From Chaetoceros tenuissimus (taxonomy: Eukaryota; Bacillariophyta; Thalassiosirophyceae; Chaetocerotales; Chaetocerotaceae), in contig BLLK01000042.1 of the NCBI GenBank assembly GCA_021927905.1, positions 1-64,000 of the forward strand: a stretch of 64,000 bases of DNA, given 5' to 3'. Positions 10,686-20,503 of this stretch are shown piece by piece. Below the pieces are notes generated by a model that was not told where the DNA came from, made no database searches, and saw nothing but the letters and a program-made list of their open reading frames with translations. The number at the start of each line of letters is the position of its first letter. The first letter of the stretch is position 1. A program made the translations under genes and the position numbers.

Positions 10686-12397
10686 TTAGAAAAATGGTAA
10701 CTTATCAATGATTGAATCGTCAGTATGTCGAACTTCATAACGACGAAATAATTCATTAAACTTTTCCAATGCCAGTGCCACCGTGGCTGAAGTTGTACCT
10801 AATACTAAAGTCGCCCAAGGGCTGGTCGAAATATCCATACCGGTATCAGTATTCATAGATGTCGTGACAACTGGTGATACAAGAATGCAACCATAGAATG
10901 TCGCCCAAGCAGCTTTTCGCACCGCTTCTAGTCGTTCATATGCATTAGAGCAGTTCTTACATTGCGAGGTATGTGCGTTCCACATATCGAAGATATCAAT
11001 TGTTTCTATTGGATCATCGCGATATGTTGGATCATAAGTGACATCTCCGCCATCTGATGACTTCTGTAACCACTGACGAAACATTACTACAGCTTTATCT
11101 GACTCATTAGGCATATATGCAATATCATGATAAGACTTACGTTTCTCAACATGTTCGGATAAGTATCCTTTACGACGAAAGTTCCTATTTTGTTTGTACA
11201 AAATACCAGCATCTTGATGGAGAACGATACTACTCAAGATATGACCAAGCCAAATCGGTGTTATTGGATTCATAAATATCTCCAAAGCGAATTCGGAAAG
11301 TTGAACATTTTTTTGCAACCACCAAAAGGGAGGTCTTTCTTTCATTACGACAGATGCCAAGGGGCGAACCCACCCTGGCCTTGTTGGTACGCAATACGTA
11401 GCGATGGTCATTGCTCCACCGAAAGGCATACTTGGATTATCAGGAGTATATCGAACTAAGCAAGGAGGTTGAAACTCTAAAGTACCAAAGTCACCCTCAA
11501 CAACGAAAGGATCGTTACTACTAAAATCCAATGAAAATGGCTTTACTACTCTTTGCGAATAGTATCTAGGGTCTGTATATCGGTTTCCTAATGTACCATG
11601 ATGCGCACTACAAAAGTGCGATGGATCTAAAGTGTTCTCAACCATGGTATCCCATGAGCAAGGAAAGTCTCTCACACCTGCAGGAATTTTATAACTCCAT
11701 GATTTTGATTCTTCTCCATTTTCCTCCTCATTTGGAACTAACTCTCTGATATTCGTCATTGGCGTTAGACTTGCAATTGATTTCGAGTCTGGTCCACTCT
11801 CTGGGAACACGAATAGTAGTCCATGTTCCACACGAGTTGGAAAAGATGCACATCGTGATCTACAATTGTTTTCATGTCTCGATCGCAGCTCTTCTTTTGA
11901 ATATGGCAAGGAAGCACAGCTCCCTTCAGAATCAAATTTCCAGCCATGGTAACTGCAGAATAAATTTCCCTCTTCGATACGACCTTCAGAAAGTGGACCT
12001 TGTCTATGCGGACAAGCATCTTCAAATACATTCCATTTATCCTCTGATTCTGAATACCATATGACTAGCTCTTTACCAAGTAAATAGGTTTTTAGGGGTT
12101 TCGTCTTGTCGATAGTATCAACAGCATGAATAGGGTACCATTGATGCATCCAATTATATTTGGAGGAATTTATCACTTTTGTTTCCGTCTCAATGTTTTG
12201 TGGAGCTCTGATGACGAAGGTAGTTTTGTGTCTATAGATAGAGGAGCAAAAGTAGAGTTTAAATAGTTCCCAACAGTAACCACATTTTCCTTTCTTTCTG
12301 TTGTCGACATGTAAAGTCGATAATGATCGCGACAAGAGGGAAGTTTCATCAACAGAGGAGATGAAGATAATGCTGGCATGGTGAATGCACTACTCAT
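10686..12397 (-). CDS. Rieske non-haem iron oxygenase, pheophorbide a oxygenase-like
   Basis: The catalytic frame (10686-12335) contains a Rieske [2Fe-2S] site, CPHR followed by CSYHGWKF, and the mononuclear iron site ENTLDPSHFCSAHHGT. The layout and the two hydrophobic stretches near the C-terminus match the PaO/CAO/Tic55 group, plastid enzymes of chlorophyll breakdown or synthesis. The PaO-type C-terminal CxxC is represented by CKNC. The N-terminus is unresolved: the catalytic frame has no ATG before the Rieske domain (its most upstream initiator is a TTG at 12335). The ATG frame upstream (12397, MSSAFTMPALSSSP) contains an SSAFTMP plastid-type motif but lies in another frame. An intron ending at the pyrimidine-rich ...CTATCTATAG, or a short missed exon, would join them. 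The enzyme class is firm, the exact substrate is not. Confidence 0.85.
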
Positions 12398-12855
12398 GTT
12401 GTTGAATACTATGAAGAAACCACATGATAGTACTGAAGATAATTTTCATTATTCTTTCTTGATAGTGATTAAGTGTTGACAAGTTTTTTGATTACAATTT
12501 GTTGGCTTCTTTTGAGGACAATAATTGACCAAATCGTTATGTAGCTGATGTGTGCATCCATAAATTGGATGAATTTGCTCTTTTCGTATCCAATGATCAC
12601 TGATGTGTGTGATGAAGAAAACAATTCGATGACATTTACTGACTCACATAAACGCAGAACCTCCGGGTCTCTTGGTTATAAATGTTCTAATTTATCCTTT
12701 TCGACACAAGATCGGCTCAAACGGCTCAAAAATTTTGGCGATAAAACCACCCGATGATGAATAAGTTTTTCTTCTTTCAACTTTTCTATTCTTCATGTTC
12801 AGACCATGACATTTTCATAAATTACTTAATTGCATTCAATTACTTCAAACCTACC
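12398..12855. other. Divergent 5' region, Rieske gene / basic disordered protein
   Basis: It holds the 5' flanks of both genes. A missed presequence exon of the Rieske oxygenase may lie here. The plus-strand frame from 12754 to 12855 is open but hydrophobic and not gene-like; I treat it as 5' UTR. Confidence 0.4.
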
Positions 12856-15063
12856 ATGTTCGGAACCAAATCTAAAGACAATATGGTGTATCAATCCAAT
12901 AGGAGGAAGAAGCAAAATTCATTTCTTCCTCCAAAAGAGGTCAAGTTTTCATCTGTTAAAGTGAGATCTACCAAGAGGACAGAAAATCGAACGCCTTTTG
13001 CAGGCCTGGATAATAATATTTTCTCTGAATCTCAATCATTTGAAAACTTTAATGTAGATACAGAAGACTTTGACTATATGACACTGATGCATAGAGGGAG
13101 AGATGATGGGTCAGTCTTTAGTGCTGTAGACGACAATCATGGCTTCGATAGATACAAAAGCATATATTCACCAAAGAACTCTGCTAGTCATCGAAGAAGT
13201 AATAGAGATGCGGACTTATCGAACACTCTTGTAAATCCCCTGCATAGAGAACCTCCTCGTTTTCAGCGTATGACTGCAAAAGAGTATATGAAGAGTGTTC
13301 CAAATCGTGAGAGGAACATGTTATCCATGAAAGAGAGACTTGAGAGAGACATCTTAGATACCATTGGAGGGATGGGTGAAGACGAAAATGGAAATATTGT
13401 TTACAAACCTCGCAGTGCATCTCTCATTCTCAAATCGAATAATTTTAACTTTGGAGGCGAAGTTGTAGCACCAAAGCACAAGAAGGATAAGCTTATGTCA
13501 CCACTACGCAAATATAAATCTCTTGCGGACACCACAAGTACCAACAGTTACATTGCATCTGAAGAAATGAATAAGTTGAATTATTTGGAGAAAAAGAAAA
13601 AGAAGAAAAAATCATCTTTTGATGTACTTATGGATGAGGAGATTGTTGAAGACTACGATGGTATTCAATCAATGCGAAGTGGTTTGCAGAATGCTGCAGA
13701 CCTCGATTACATTACATCAAAGACTTGGTCACCAAAAAGAATAATTGCATCTCTTTCACCAAAAAGAGCAATGAATCAGTTGAGATCTCCTCGCAATGGA
13801 AAAATAGTACAAAGTGAAGATACTGAAGAACACGATGAAATCCAAACGATGCGAAGCACATCATACGAGGAGGGAGGGCACAAAAATCAGAAAATGGTCA
13901 AAGTGAAAGTGTCACCGACAAGAGACAGACGGCAGAAATATAAAGTTGAACGTGATACAAAAATAAAGGGGAAACCAGATTACATCTGGACTTTTGCTTC
14001 ATCTGATTCTCATTCTACTGATGGCACAAGCACAATTGGTTCATCCATAACTGGCTCTATGAGATCCACTGATACTAATTTTGAAGGATGCGTTAATGGG
14101 TTACAGCGTGAATTACGTGATTTGAAAATCTTGCAACGAACAGTTTATGATCAAATTGATAAACAATGTAAAAATGTGAACTTCCCTGAACTCAAGTGTA
14201 AGGGCGTCAAAATGGGTAAAATGAAACTGAAGGCAGTCAGATGCAATGGAACAGGTAGGGCCAAAATGGACCAGTCAAGGGATGGACCTTCTCCAGCTAC
14301 TCCAAAAAGTTCTACTGCAATCGAAGATGGTAGTATGAAAGATATTGAAGAAAGGAAAGTTTGTAGTCCAATTTCACCTACTAATTATCAAGATATCAGC
14401 TCTTCGCTAATGGAATTAGCGAAGCTGAAACCTATATATCCAGCTCTCGCTGAAAACAAAAAAAACAATGAGGTCGAAGAGAAAGAAGAAGATGAAAAGT
14501 CTCTTGTAAAGGACAAAAAGAAGAAGCGTAGGGTTGTTGGCATGCTAAAAAAGGTAAAGGCAGCTGTGAACAACGGTGTTCAACGTAAAAAGGCGAAATC
14601 TGGAGAGAAACAAATGCCATCAAAAGAAGAAGAAGAAGAAGTCGAAGAGACCGTGGTATCTAAAAATCATGGAACAAGTGAAAGCAATACATATGCAATG
14701 AAATGGTCTAGATTACCTGGGCTTTTATCTAAGCAGAAAGAAGTGCAACAAAAAGAGGAGCAAGAGGTGCAGGAATCTGCAGTGCTTGAAACCGAAGAAC
14801 CGAACGGAAATAACTTCAGTCCTATGAAGTGGCCGCGATTACCTCAAATTTTATCTCCAACACAACAAAAAGTAGAAGAGCAAGAAGGTGATGGATCTTT
14901 TGTGCCTGATGAAAACAAACAAACAAATCATGAAAGCAATGAGAGTCCTACAAAGTGGCCTCGCTTGCCTACGATGTTGTCTCTAACATCTCCAATTTCT
15001 CATGCTCCAACAAAAGCGTCCAAAGAAATGCCTCTATCACCGCCAGCAATGTTTCATGAATAA
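12856..15063 (+). CDS. Large basic, disordered protein with C-terminal KWxRLP repeats
   Basis: The frame is open from 12754, but the ATG at 12856 (MFGTKSKDNMVYQSN) is preferred; this gives 735 residues. Composition is Lys/Ser-rich with many SP sites (SPKR, SPTR, SPKN), suggesting proline-directed phosphorylation. Two DxIQxMRS elements (DGIQSMRS, DEIQTMRS) occur near the middle. Three C-terminal copies of [MT]KWxRLPxxLS occur (KWSRLPGLLS, KWPRLPQILS, KWPRLPTMLS) about 40 residues apart, separated by Glu/Gln-rich spacers. A short helix GLQRELRDLKILQRTVYDQI may be a coiled coil. No enzyme domain is visible and the family is not recognised. The stop codon sits in the loop of a 9-bp hairpin. Confidence 0.7.
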   Translation: MFGTKSKDNMVYQSNRRKKQNSFLPPKEVKFSSVKVRSTKRTENRTPFAGLDNNIFSESQSFENFNVDTEDFDYMTLMHRGRDDGSVFSAVDDNHGFDRYKSIYSPKNSASHRRSNRDADLSNTLVNPLHREPPRFQRMTAKEYMKSVPNRERNMLSMKERLERDILDTIGGMGEDENGNIVYKPRSASLILKSNNFNFGGEVVAPKHKKDKLMSPLRKYKSLADTTSTNSYIASEEMNKLNYLEKKKKKKKSSFDVLMDEEIVEDYDGIQSMRSGLQNAADLDYITSKTWSPKRIIASLSPKRAMNQLRSPRNGKIVQSEDTEEHDEIQTMRSTSYEEGGHKNQKMVKVKVSPTRDRRQKYKVERDTKIKGKPDYIWTFASSDSHSTDGTSTIGSSITGSMRSTDTNFEGCVNGLQRELRDLKILQRTVYDQIDKQCKNVNFPELKCKGVKMGKMKLKAVRCNGTGRAKMDQSRDGPSPATPKSSTAIEDGSMKDIEERKVCSPISPTNYQDISSSLMELAKLKPIYPALAENKKNNEVEEKEEDEKSLVKDKKKKRRVVGMLKKVKAAVNNGVQRKKAKSGEKQMPSKEEEEEVEETVVSKNHGTSESNTYAMKWSRLPGLLSKQKEVQQKEEQEVQESAVLETEEPNGNNFSPMKWPRLPQILSPTQQKVEEQEGDGSFVPDENKQTNHESNESPTKWPRLPTMLSLTSPISHAPTKASKEMPLSPPAMFHE

Positions 15064-15073
15064 GCATGAAACA
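15050..15073 (+). other. Hairpin enclosing a stop codon
   Basis: Perfect 9-bp arms (TGTTTCATG and CATGAAACA) flank the loop AATAAG, which contains the TAA stop of the upstream gene at 15061-15063. Confidence 0.6.
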
Positions 15074-15624
15074 AGTACAGCTTCTTGAAAGTTGATCATT
15101 TTTGTCCTATGTTCTAATTTCCTTTGTTTCTTATATTCGAAAATAATCAATAGTAAAGTATCGAATTCAAAATCATAGTTATATTCTTATTCTTTAAAAA
15201 CAGTTACCGTGGTGAAAACAATGTTTTTTACCGGAATGTAATTTCCGCGCGAAAACAATGACACAATTAGTTCAAGACCTAAATGTACATCCGCTGCCTA
15301 ATAAACGTCTCTCCTCCTCTCTTTATTTCCTCTTTTGTTTTTTTTTTTTTCGATTTGAGTAAAGCATATCCAAATGCGAGGTTTCACTTTCGGTGTCGGA
15401 ATAAAGAGCCAATGACGCCTACAAAAACAATCTAGACCATAAGTTATTACTCTTCGCTTCTTTTCTACCCCACAATTCACTGGGGATGAATGGATAAGGA
15501 AGTTGTGTAAGTACGAAGTACGAATGTCGAGTAGGTAGGTACACGGTACACGAGTAAGCTACGTGTTGTTATTGTTAAGTCTAATAGATACTAGCATTAT
15601 TCAATTGAAATACAGTAGTCCAAC
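15074..15624. other. Intergenic region with GTAC-rich promoter patch
   Basis: No gene is seen. A T-run is at about 15338-15350. A cluster of GTACGA/GTACAC elements at about 15508-15560 lies about 65-115 bp before the start at 15625. Confidence 0.5.
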
Positions 15625-16387
15625 ATGCCAACAGTAGCTGAGACAGTGGAGAGATTCTTTTCGCTCACTCAAAAGCGTATAAGTACTATTTCAAATGAAG
15701 GGAAGCATAAGACTGCATGGTCTCAAGATTCATCTTTGAGCAAAGATTATCAATCGGAACTAGATTTGTGAGTAGATGCTTTGTGTTCAATCAAATCATT
15801 CTTTTTATTTGGAAAAAGCTCTAATTATATATTATTCTATTAGAATCAAACCTCATTATAAGCCGTTGATTTGGGGTGTTGGAACAGCCGTCACATTATT
15901 TGCTACATTCCGTGTATCAAAATATGTGAGTATTGCTAGAACAAGAAAGCAAATAGGATACACATTTGAGAAAATTCAGAGTCAAAAGAGTCAAAAAGAG
16001 AAACTTGGAGATTTAGCATCAGTTCCAGTTGATATGTGCCTAAGTCTATTGGTGGGTTTATCAGCTTCCCTTTTTCTAACCGACGACGAAAAGTTGAAAA
16101 AAGACTTTGCAAACTCTCCCTTAGTCAAAGGAAGATCTCTAATTGCAGAAGAGTTTTGTGATGATTATATAAAAGAATTTCAGAAAATTTCTCCTTCTAT
16201 ATTACAATCCAAGGATGCTGTGGAAAGTTCATCCATGAGAGCAATCCAAAACTTTGTAAACAATTGTGAAAAAAGAAATTCCATTATAGCTTATAGAGAA
16301 AAGGAACAGATGTTAGACCGGTCAGATGCTGAAAATTTGCCAAGTCCTGTATTTGAAGAAATCAACAAGAGAGCTAATCAGCAGTAA
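15625..16387 (+). CDS. Membrane-anchored unknown protein, paralogue of the gene at 8824
   Basis: The gene has two exons: 15625-15767 and 15844-16387, with a 76-nt intron (GTGAGT ... CTATTAG). Exon 1 encodes MPTVAETVERFFSLTQKR and ends SELD; exon 2 continues LIKPHYKPLIWG. The product has 228 residues. A transmembrane segment (PLIWGVGTAVTLFATF) is followed by LSLLVGLSASLFL, EEFCDDYIKEFQKISPSIL and AIQNFVNNCEKR, each alignable with the minus-strand gene at 8824-9561. Its N-terminal part is Ser/Lys-rich. Function unknown; the shared CDD[FY] and AIQ.FV.NC.KR blocks define a small family. Confidence 0.75.
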
Positions 16388-16809
16388 TCAAACGCAATTA
16401 TATATAATATTATTTCTTCAATTTAGAATTATGGTGTTGCAAATGAACGGTAAAGAGTCGTTAGGGCATAGACTGCTCTTGTACCTTATCTTCCGTTGAG
16501 ATGCCGACAGATCTACGTCAACCTGGAATCTCCACTAGTACTAAGATATAATGTAATAGAGAGATATGATAAAGGTTGATTAAGTAGATTGTGAGGTATG
16601 TATCATGGTGAGTGTAATGTTCCACTCATGTGAGTGGAACATGCACTCCAAGTGGACGAATAATGTCCATGGTGACTAGCCAACATGAACTACCTAGCTA
16701 CACAGGATCATGACGGTATAACATCCGTGCCTTTACCTTTACTTCATGTGTACATGTAATTGGTATTCTAAACTTGAATTTACCTTCCAATCAATAAATT
16801 TGTTGTACC
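16388..16809. other. Intergenic region with a long palindrome
   Basis: Apart from the palindrome at 16610-16648 I see nothing recognisable. It is the 3' flank of one plus-strand gene and the 5' flank of the next. Confidence 0.5.
16610..16648. repeat. Near-perfect palindrome
   Basis: Twelve-bp perfect arms (ATGTTCCACTCA and TGAGTGGAACAT, 16617-16628 and 16631-16642) are separated by TG, with an outer GAGTG/CACTC pair extending it to 39 bp. It lies 162 bp upstream of the start at 16810. Confidence 0.65.
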
Positions 16810-17496
16810 ATGTCCTTTTTAGATGAAATCAGTACACTAGATCCAACCGAGCTCCTCATGAAGCTTCTCGGAATGCTAATCATTCTTGGATCTATGCTGA
16901 ATAAAGCTCCTCTATTCATCAACATTCTCAAGACGAAAAGTGTTGCAGGGATGTCGTCCTCTGCGGTTTATTCGGAATGTATCATGTATGCAAATGCTGC
17001 ATTTTATTCTTATCTTCAAGGGAATCCATTTGCTGCGTATGGTGAGACTCTATTGATAACAATCCAAACCGTTGGAGTCATTCTGCTCATGTGGCAGTAC
17101 AAAGTGGAGCCAAAAGTTTCTGCAAAGGAACGTATAATTGTCACAGCTTTATTTGCAGTTTATTTCTCTGTGGTATTTTCAATTCCAGCAGAGAAGCTCT
17201 ACTTATTGCTATCTATCAATATGCCAGTCACGATCTTTTCTAGGGGAATGCAAATCATGACATACTTGAAAGCAAAACACACTGGTACACAGAGTATCAT
17301 TACAGTAATTATGAATTTCACAGGCTCTGCAATTAGAGTTATGACAACTATCAACCTTGTTGGATTTGATATTCCTATGCTTGCAGGATATGGAATTTCT
17401 CTTTTGTTGAATTCCATCATGATTTCACAGTTCATCATTTACAAAGAGAACACGAAGAAATATATGAAAGAATTGGAGGCGAAGAAGAAAGAGTAA
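16810..17496 (+). CDS. MPDU1/PQ-loop family membrane protein
   Basis: Predicted 228 residues with about seven hydrophobic segments. The pattern LNKAPLFINILKTKSVAGMSSSAVYSE, then NPFAAYGETLLITIQT, and FTGSAIRVMTTINLVG..PMLAGYGISLLLN follows the mannose-P-dolichol utilisation defect 1 family (human MPDU1). That family is needed for use of dolichol-linked mannose and glucose in the ER. The canonical Pro-Gln of the first PQ loop is Pro-Leu here (residues 34-35), and the second loop has no PQ either. The C-terminus is charged (KKYMKELEAKKKE), consistent with a cytosolic tail with an ER di-lysine-like signal. Single exon with the first ATG of the frame. Confidence 0.8.
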   Translation: MSFLDEISTLDPTELLMKLLGMLIILGSMLNKAPLFINILKTKSVAGMSSSAVYSECIMYANAAFYSYLQGNPFAAYGETLLITIQTVGVILLMWQYKVEPKVSAKERIIVTALFAVYFSVVFSIPAEKLYLLLSINMPVTIFSRGMQIMTYLKAKHTGTQSIITVIMNFTGSAIRVMTTINLVGFDIPMLAGYGISLLLNSIMISQFIIYKENTKKYMKELEAKKKE

Positions 17497-17671
17497 TGAA
17501 AAGCAGGACTTGAATTGATCGAAAGATTTGTGCAATCTGTATTAGTATGAATATAATGGGTATAAACTTTCTTTTACAGTAATTTATAAAAATATAAACA
17601 ATGGTGAAATAACTGCGAATGCAATGCCATTGAGCTACCATGGAAATTTGTGAGAAGTACATTCAATTCCT

Positions 17672-19642
17672 TCATGCAGAAGCTGACGATTCATTTTCCT
17701 TGAGAAGTAAATCAACAACCATGCCGAGTGAAACCTTTTCATCGGAGTCCACTCCAATGTAACTTGCTTCCAAGCGCTCCAATGCATCGATATTCTTGTG
17801 GTCGTCTAGGAATCCAAAGCTATGCAATTGCTTTAGCTCGTTGTCGTATCTTGAAAGGAGGACGGAAGAGATCTCAGGTTTACTTTTGGTCTTAATGCTA
17901 GGAACAGAAGTTAAACCAGATGCAATACTTTCCTCCTCATTGACACGCACATGGTTAGACATATCACTTTGGAAGAGAGCAGAGCCAAGCATCTGAGCAG
18001 CCTGTGCCACCACTTGGTCGTCTACATTGCCATTGTTATTGACGACTTCCCACTCGTTACTTCCGTCAGACTTGACCTCAATTTCTTCTTCGCCGTCAAG
18101 GATAGATTGTCCTGAATGCGAAGAGGCAGCTTCTCCAACTGGAAGTGCTACTGGTTCGTTCACTGATACAGGAGGATGAGTTGGAGCAACAGGGATTAGT
18201 AACTCAGCCAAGGTAGATGGTGCATCCTTCGAAGTGGCAGTATTCTCCTGGTGACTCGATTCCTCTGATGCATCTTCAACGATGACTGAATCTTTCTTCT
18301 CTGGAATTGAGTTCTTAGATTCAGAGCAAATGTCAGCTTTATCACAGACCTCGGTTTCATTAGATTCCATTGATTTCTTCTGTTGCATTTCCAAGCTTCT
18401 CTTGATGGCTTCCTTCAAAGCAGAATCACAGAAATTACTTGCTACCTCTCGCACAAGCTGATGAGGCTGGACCGCTTGAGTAGTATTACGATGTCCCTGA
18501 GACCTTTTCTGATACTCAGCTTCACGCTCGCTTCTCAACTTTCTCATTTGCCAGCGTCTCTGTAGGTGCTTGTCGCGATCAAGCTCTTCTGGCTGAAAAA
18601 TGATTTCGTCGCCCTTGTACTTTTGGAAGCAACCCTGACAAAGATCGTAGTCTGGGAGATTGGAAGCATGGTAACGAATTCCCAAGATAGGAGACACATA
18701 ACAGCCGTCGCATGTATGACGCCCATGGATGAAATGTTTGTCAAAGCACTCAAGAGACTTGTCCATTTTCTTTTCCTGTGCAGCTACAGGTTTCTTTGGT
18801 GCTGGAACATCAACTACCTGAGTATGAGTATCTCTCGTTTCAGGTTGAGCGGTTTGTGTAGCTTTTTCTCCGGACTTGCTTTCCTTCTTAGCTTTCTTTT
18901 TTTCCAACAATTCCTTTTTCAATTGCAGAAATTTCTTCATGTTGCTGTCAGTAGGTCTTGCACTCAAGGTATTATCAGTCTCTCCTCGTACATTCAACTT
19001 TTCCTCGGTCGCCTTTTTGAACTTTGCTGTTGCATGAACAACTGGTGGAGCCTTGTTCAAGAACTGCGAGAACGCATCTTCCAATTCTTCATCGGAGGAG
19101 ATAGTGATAACATCACCGTCTTCATCGACATAGGTAATCACGACTTCTGACTCGCCCCTTTTGCGATTGGAGAAATGTAGAGCAAGATCCATGAGTTGAT
19201 CGAAAGAAATTGCATCTTTCTCCTCGTCCCAAAGTTTTTGCAATACAATGCGTCTTTTGCCATCTGTTGAGAAAAAGAGAGATAATGTTAGACTCGGTAC
19301 CATGAAATAAGATTTCGTTAGAACGTGACAGAAAGGAATATATTAACAAAAACGAATTGCATAGGAATTGTTCATTCAACCAATGAAGGCAGGATGAAGA
19401 TTATACATGAAAAATACATCAAAGCATATCTTTCTATGTCTCAAAGGAAGCCAGAGAGATTTATTGGATTATGAACAAAATCGGTCGAATTCTTGAAAGA
19501 AATCCTACTTGTTCCTGAGCACAAACATGTTTCATCCCTTTGTTATACACGTCGTCTGTGTTCAAATACACTTACATTTTGCTCCAACCTGAAGCTTGAG
19601 TAGAACCTGTGAGTCCTTTGATAGAGTCTTGGATGAATTCAT
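17672..19642 (-). CDS. p62/NBR1-like selective autophagy receptor (PB1-ZZ-LIR-UBA)
   Basis: The gene has two exons: 19642-19576 and 19263-17672, with a 312-nt intron (GTAAGT ... CAACAG). Splicing joins LLKLQVGAK to YGKRRIVLQ and completes the first two strands of a PB1 domain; the product has 552 residues. PB1 spans about residues 12-90, with a basic cluster (K and RR) and an acidic OPCA-type motif (YVDEDGDVITISSDEEL). A ZZ zinc finger spans about 195-245 (HTCDGC, DYDLCQGC). A LIR candidate, NEWEVVN preceded by acidic residues, is at about 423, and a UBA-like three-helix domain is at about 500-548. This is the order of SQSTM1/NBR1, which bridge ubiquitinated cargo to ATG8. An NBR1 four-Trp domain was not seen. 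Confidence 0.88.
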
Positions 19643-19980
19643 TGTACCGCTAAGATTAGGTTTTATGAGCAGTATCTTCTAATACTTCGATTGAAGTTTT
19701 ATGTTCATCACATCATGTATGTTTCATCGATCATCGAAAGAATTTTCGACATTTGACATCTGAAGAATTCAAATGAAGGAGGGGTGATTATACATCCTCA
19801 AAGTAAATATAGGTCGTATCGAACTCGACACTCGACAGCCAGTCAAAAGAGTGGGATGTGCCTTCGTTTCTGTGTGAACCCTTGTATACTTAACTCTACG
19901 CTCAATTCTAATTTGAGTTAGATTGATTCATCACAACCAAGCATAACTACCTCAGTAAAGACTTTGTGAATTCTAGGAAA
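19643..19980. other. Divergent promoter region, autophagy receptor / C1D
   Basis: No gene and no notable motif is seen beyond the two 5' flanks. Confidence 0.5.
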
Positions 19981-20424
19981 ATGGCAGACGAAAAGGCGCT
20001 CCTACCCCTGAAAAAAACTTCAGAATCCATCAAACAAATTAAGAAAACCCTCACACCTTTCTTAAAGCTTTTGGATAAATATTACAATCAATCGTCTCTT
20101 GATAAAAGAAAAGAATTTGATATACAGAGAATCGCAGAGGCCGAAGCAGCAGTGGCATTGGCAATGGGCACGATGAGATATATGGCTTTTAGGTTGAAAG
20201 GACAAGAGAGGGGAAAGAAGAAGAATGATCCGCTTCGAATGGAGCTGGATAAAATGAGAAAAGCACTGGTGCAGGTCAAGTCATTACGGAAAGAAGAGAG
20301 TACAGAGAAAAAATCAACAAGTGATGCGGGTAACAAGCAAAATTCAGCGTCAAAGAGAAAGCGAATAGAACATGATGATAGCTCCACAGATGGGCTAAAG
20401 AAAGCCAAGAAGGAACAAAATTAA
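19981..20424 (+). CDS. C1D/Rrp47 (Lrp1) nuclear exosome cofactor
   Basis: Predicted 147 residues starting at the ATG MADEKALLP; the frame extends 15 nt upstream only to a GTG. The Sas10/Utp3/C1D helical domain is clear: LTPFLKLLDKYY, then AEAEAAVALAMGTMRYMAFRLKG and DPLRMELDKMRKALVQVKSL. The lysine-rich tail (SKRKRIEHDD, KKAKKEQN) suits RNA binding and nuclear location. C1D/Rrp47 binds the exosome nuclease Rrp6 and helps 3' processing of 5.8S rRNA and snoRNAs; in animals it is also linked to DNA repair. The length is close to the family norm. Confidence 0.88.
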   Translation: MADEKALLPLKKTSESIKQIKKTLTPFLKLLDKYYNQSSLDKRKEFDIQRIAEAEAAVALAMGTMRYMAFRLKGQERGKKKNDPLRMELDKMRKALVQVKSLRKEESTEKKSTSDAGNKQNSASKRKRIEHDDSSTDGLKKAKKEQN

Positions 20425-20503
20425 AAAAGCTAGCTAATTAAATAAAACATGTATATATTATAGGTAAAATCAATATCTTATCTTTCTTGAATATGATCAA
20501 TCA

